A stretch of 8,093 nt of DNA, taken from Candidatus Aminicenantes bacterium UBA4820. GTDB lineage: Bacteria; Acidobacteriota; UBA4820. Positions 5,399-8,093 of the stretch are shown here, piece after piece; the first letter of the stretch is position 1, and each line of letters begins with the position of its first letter. The stretch lies in assembly GCA_002402325.1 (NCBI GenBank), contig DHFQ01000161.1:1-8093 (forward strand), given 5' to 3'. The notes beneath the pieces are model-generated. The model was given only the letters and a program-made list of their open reading frames with translations, was not told the DNA's origin and did not search any database. The position numbers and the translations under genes were made by a program.

Positions 5399-7900
5399 AT
5401 GGCAAAAGATGATGTCATTTTTGAGACAAAACCACTTGAAGTAAGTATAGAGGAAGAGTTAAGAAGAAGCTACCTTGATTATGCTATGAGCGTAATTATT
5501 GGAAGGGCACTTCCAGATGTGAGAGATGGTCTAAAACCCGTTCACCGAAGAATAATTTACACACAATACATCTCACAGAATTACGCAGGGAAGCCCTATA
5601 AAAAATCTGCAAGACTCGTTGGAGATGTTATGGGTAAGTTCCATCCCCACGGCGATGCAGCGGTATATGACTCAATTGTCAGGATGGCTCAAGATTTTTC
5701 TATGAGATATCCTCTTGTAGATGGACAGGGGAACTTTGGTTCAATAGATGGCGATTCTGCCGCAGCGATGAGGTATACAGAGGTGAGAATGGCTAAAATC
5801 GCCCACGAAATGGTTCAGGATATTGACAAAGAGACCGTTGATTTTATCCCGAACTATGATGGTGAAGAGGTTGAGCCCGTTGTTCTTCCAACCCTTTTTC
5901 CAAATTTACTTGTCAATGGAAGTTCTGGCATTGCTGTTGGAATGGCTACAAACATTCCACCTCACAATCTTGAAGAGGTTTGTAATGGCGTAATAGCCCA
6001 GATAGAAAACCCCGACATAACAATTTCTGAACTTATGAATTACATCAAGGGCCCCGATTTTCCGACGAATGGAATAATTCTTGGAATTGATGGAATTAGA
6101 AAAGCCTATGAGACGGGAAGAGGAAGCATAAGAATAAGGGCGCGGGCTCACACAGAAGAGATAAGAAAAGACAAAGAAGCGATAGTCATTACCGAAATCC
6201 CCTATCAGGTTAACAAGACAAACCTGATTGAGAAAATTGCCGATCTCGTAAAAGAGAAGAGAATTACAGGAATAACCGATATCAGAGATGAATCAAACAG
6301 AGAGGGAATAAGGGTCGTTCTTGAGTTAGGAAGGGGAGAAATCGGCGATATAATTCTAAAACAACTTTACAAATTCACAGAAATGGAGACAACCTTTGGA
6401 GTTCAACTCCTTGCAGTTGATGGCAATCAACCAAAAACTTTTGATTTAAAGGGGGTTTTGAATGCATTTATACAACATAGAAAAGATGTCGTCATAAGAA
6501 GGACTCTATTTGAGTTAAGAAAAAGCAAAGAGAGGGCGCACATTTTAGAGGGATTAAACAAAGCCCTTGATTATCTTGATGAGGTCATTGCCCTGATAAA
6601 ATCTTCAGAAACACCCGATTCCGCAAGAAAAAACCTGATCTCAAAATTTGGATTCACTGAAATTCAGTCAAAGGCAATCCTTGATATGAGGCTCCAGAGA
6701 CTAACGGGGCTTGAAAGAGAAAAGATAATCTCAGAATACAAAGAACTCCTTCTAAAAATCAAAGACCTTGAGGATATCCTCTCCTCTGAAAAAAGGGTTA
6801 AAGCAATACTCATAGAAGAGACAAAGAGGATAAAGGAAAGTTACGGCGATAAAAGAAGAACAGAGATTATGGAAAGAGTTGATGACATTTCAATGGAGGA
6901 ACTTATTACCGACGAAGAGGTGGTGATAACCGCAACCCATCTTGGATACATAAAAAGAACAAAGGCATCCGAATATAGAAGCCAGCATAGAGGAGGAAAG
7001 GGAAGAAGTGGCATGGTTGCAAGGGATGATGATTTTATTGAACACCTTTTTGTTGCTATGAGTAAAGATTCCCTTCTATTTTTTAGCAACAAGGGGAAAG
7101 TTTATCACTTAAAGGCTTATGAAATTCCGGAGGCGCAGCCATCCGCGAAGGGAAGGGCTTTAATAAACCTTTTGAATCTTGAAGCAGATGAAAAAATAGT
7201 CAGTTTCCTCTCATCAAGAGGATGTTTTGATGAGAATCACTTTTTAGTCCTTGCTACAAAAAATGGTTTTGTCAAAAAAACCGCAATGAGTGAGTATTCG
7301 CAGATAAGAAGCAACGGTAAGTTTGCACTCACATTCAAAAATGGAGACGAACTTATAGGAGCGGAAATCTCAGATGGTTCAAGTTACATCTTCCTTGCTA
7401 CAAAATGGGGAAAATCAATCATCTTCCCCGAAAGTGATGTGAGAGGAACAGGAAGAACAAGCCAGGGGGTAACGGGGATAAAACTAAAAAAAGACGATGA
7501 GGTTGTAGAACTTGAAGTTTTGAAGGGAAGTGTAGTTGATACTGAAGATGAGGAGGGAGTTGCAAAGGCTCTTTCAATTGATGGAGACATTTTAACTGTT
7601 ACACAAAACGGCTATGGAAAAAGAAGCCCCATCAGTTTTTACAGAATTCAGGGAAGGGCGGGAAGTGGAATAATAAATATTCAGGTTACAGAAAAGAATG
7701 GTCCTGTTGTGGGTGGTTTGAGAGTAGTTGACAAAGATGAAATAATGGTAATAACTTCAAAAGGGCAACTCATAAGGACCAAAGTTGAGGGGATTTCAAG
7801 AATTGGAAGAAGGACACAGGGGCTAAAAGTCATCTCCCTTGATGAGGGCGATTCGGTCGCGGGAGTAACAAAACTCATTGAAGAGGAAGAGGATGCTTAA
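5399..7900 (+). CDS. gyrA: DNA gyrase subunit A
   Basis: GyrA is the DNA-breaking and wrapping subunit of gyrase. From the ATG at 5399 it is 833 residues. The N-terminal breakage-reunion domain has VRDGLKPVHRRI (41-52), the quinolone-resistance region HPHGDAAVYD (82-91) and the active-site pair Arg125-Tyr126 in AAMRYTE. The long coiled arm and tower region include ILDMRLQRLTGLE (427-439). The C-terminal beta-pinwheel runs about 503-825 and begins with the GyrA box QHRGGKG (529-535), which identifies gyrase rather than ParC. The box has His where Arg is usual. At the E. coli Ser83 position there is Ala87, and at Ala51-Met52 there are Thr55-Gln56. The protein ends in a short acidic tail. It lies 8 bp after gyrB and is probably co-transcribed. 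Its stop overlaps the convergent downstream gene by 4 bp. Confidence 0.98.
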   Translation: MAKDDVIFETKPLEVSIEEELRRSYLDYAMSVIIGRALPDVRDGLKPVHRRIIYTQYISQNYAGKPYKKSARLVGDVMGKFHPHGDAAVYDSIVRMAQDFSMRYPLVDGQGNFGSIDGDSAAAMRYTEVRMAKIAHEMVQDIDKETVDFIPNYDGEEVEPVVLPTLFPNLLVNGSSGIAVGMATNIPPHNLEEVCNGVIAQIENPDITISELMNYIKGPDFPTNGIILGIDGIRKAYETGRGSIRIRARAHTEEIRKDKEAIVITEIPYQVNKTNLIEKIADLVKEKRITGITDIRDESNREGIRVVLELGRGEIGDIILKQLYKFTEMETTFGVQLLAVDGNQPKTFDLKGVLNAFIQHRKDVVIRRTLFELRKSKERAHILEGLNKALDYLDEVIALIKSSETPDSARKNLISKFGFTEIQSKAILDMRLQRLTGLEREKIISEYKELLLKIKDLEDILSSEKRVKAILIEETKRIKESYGDKRRTEIMERVDDISMEELITDEEVVITATHLGYIKRTKASEYRSQHRGGKGRSGMVARDDDFIEHLFVAMSKDSLLFFSNKGKVYHLKAYEIPEAQPSAKGRALINLLNLEADEKIVSFLSSRGCFDENHFLVLATKNGFVKKTAMSEYSQIRSNGKFALTFKNGDELIGAEISDGSSYIFLATKWGKSIIFPESDVRGTGRTSQGVTGIKLKKDDEVVELEVLKGSVVDTEDEEGVAKALSIDGDILTVTQNGYGKRSPISFYRIQGRAGSGIINIQVTEKNGPVVGGLRVVDKDEIMVITSKGQLIRTKVEGISRIGRRTQGLKVISLDEGDSVAGVTKLIEEEEDA

Positions 7901-8088
7901 TTTGCTGGTTTTTTGAATATGAGGAAGAACCTCCAGTTGTAGGGATTATATGTGATTCCTGCAAGTTCCCATCCTTCACTTCCCATATTGTTGGAAAGTT
8001 CATTAATCTGCTCAGCCCTCGATGACTTAAATTTTGTGCTAATTCCTCCAACTACCTCAGTTTTGTAAATCCACTTTTTTTCTTCCAT
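7897..8088 (-). CDS. Small DUF4177-like protein, function unknown
   Basis: This encodes a 63-residue soluble protein with no signal peptide or membrane segment. The pattern is that of DUF4177 proteins: an N-terminal aromatic strand (KKWIYKTEVV, 4-13), a middle helix (AEQINELSNNMGSEGWEL, about 25-42) with the hallmark GxEGWEL (36-42), and a C-terminal strand ending in LIFKKP. The family's molecular function is not established. The ATG at 8088 is the first visible start and suits the family, but the ribosome binding site lies beyond the window, so a longer N-terminus cannot be excluded. It converges on gyrA with stop codons sharing a TTAA, and no terminator separates them. Codon use resembles its neighbours, so there is no sign of recent transfer. 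It is the only gene here on the opposite strand. Confidence 0.75.
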   Translation of the reverse strand: MEEKKWIYKTEVVGGISTKFKSSRAEQINELSNNMGSEGWELAGITYNPYNWRFFLIFKKPAN

Positions 8089-8093
8089 CTTTT

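Noticed and set aside
7921..7933. GAGG-AAGAA-CCTC hairpin near the gyrA end as a terminator
   Set aside because: The stem is only 4 bp, lies inside the minus-strand gene, and has no T run after it on the plus strand.

Overview
The window carries the replication-initiation and gyrase locus of a bacterial chromosome: dnaA, a 210 bp non-coding gap that looks like the chromosomal origin (oriC), dnaN, gyrB and gyrA, all on the + strand. A small DUF4177-like gene converges on gyrA from the right edge. All four large genes look intact, with the expected lengths and core motifs.

Organism: the DNA is AT-rich (about 35-40% G+C by eye) and arginine is mostly AGA/AGG, as is common in low-GC and thermophilic bacteria. 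GyrB has the roughly 170-residue insertion in its C-terminal half that is typical of Gram-negative gyrases. GyrB and GyrA read most like proteins of Desulfobacterota/deltaproteobacteria or a deep-branching Gram-negative relative. I cannot name the genus, and the phylum is a guess.

Layout: 1-287 is an AT- and T-rich leader with a plausible extended -10 promoter for dnaA and no convincing gene. 288-1622 is dnaA. 1623-1832 holds an array of minus-oriented DnaA-box-like 9-mers, an array of plus-oriented ones, an IHF-like site, then two tandem boxes running directly into a run of DnaA-trios that ends 18 bp before dnaN. 1833-2954 is dnaN. gyrB (2985-5390) follows after only 30 bp, with no recF between them. 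gyrA (5399-7900) follows 8 bp after gyrB, with its ribosome binding site overlapping the gyrB stop. 7897-8088 on the minus strand is the DUF4177-like gene, whose stop overlaps the gyrA stop.

How they work together: DnaA binds the origin boxes and melts DNA at the trios, DnaN is the sliding clamp for the polymerase that follows, and GyrA2GyrB2 removes the positive supercoils ahead of the forks and keeps the origin negatively supercoiled. The most rewarding part of the window is the compact origin: its basal-unwinding element is easy to read, while most of its DnaA boxes deviate in the same way (TTTTCAACA or TTTTAAACA), and the DnaA DNA-binding domain also seems to deviate at a base-contacting position. 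I see no wholly new multi-gene system here.
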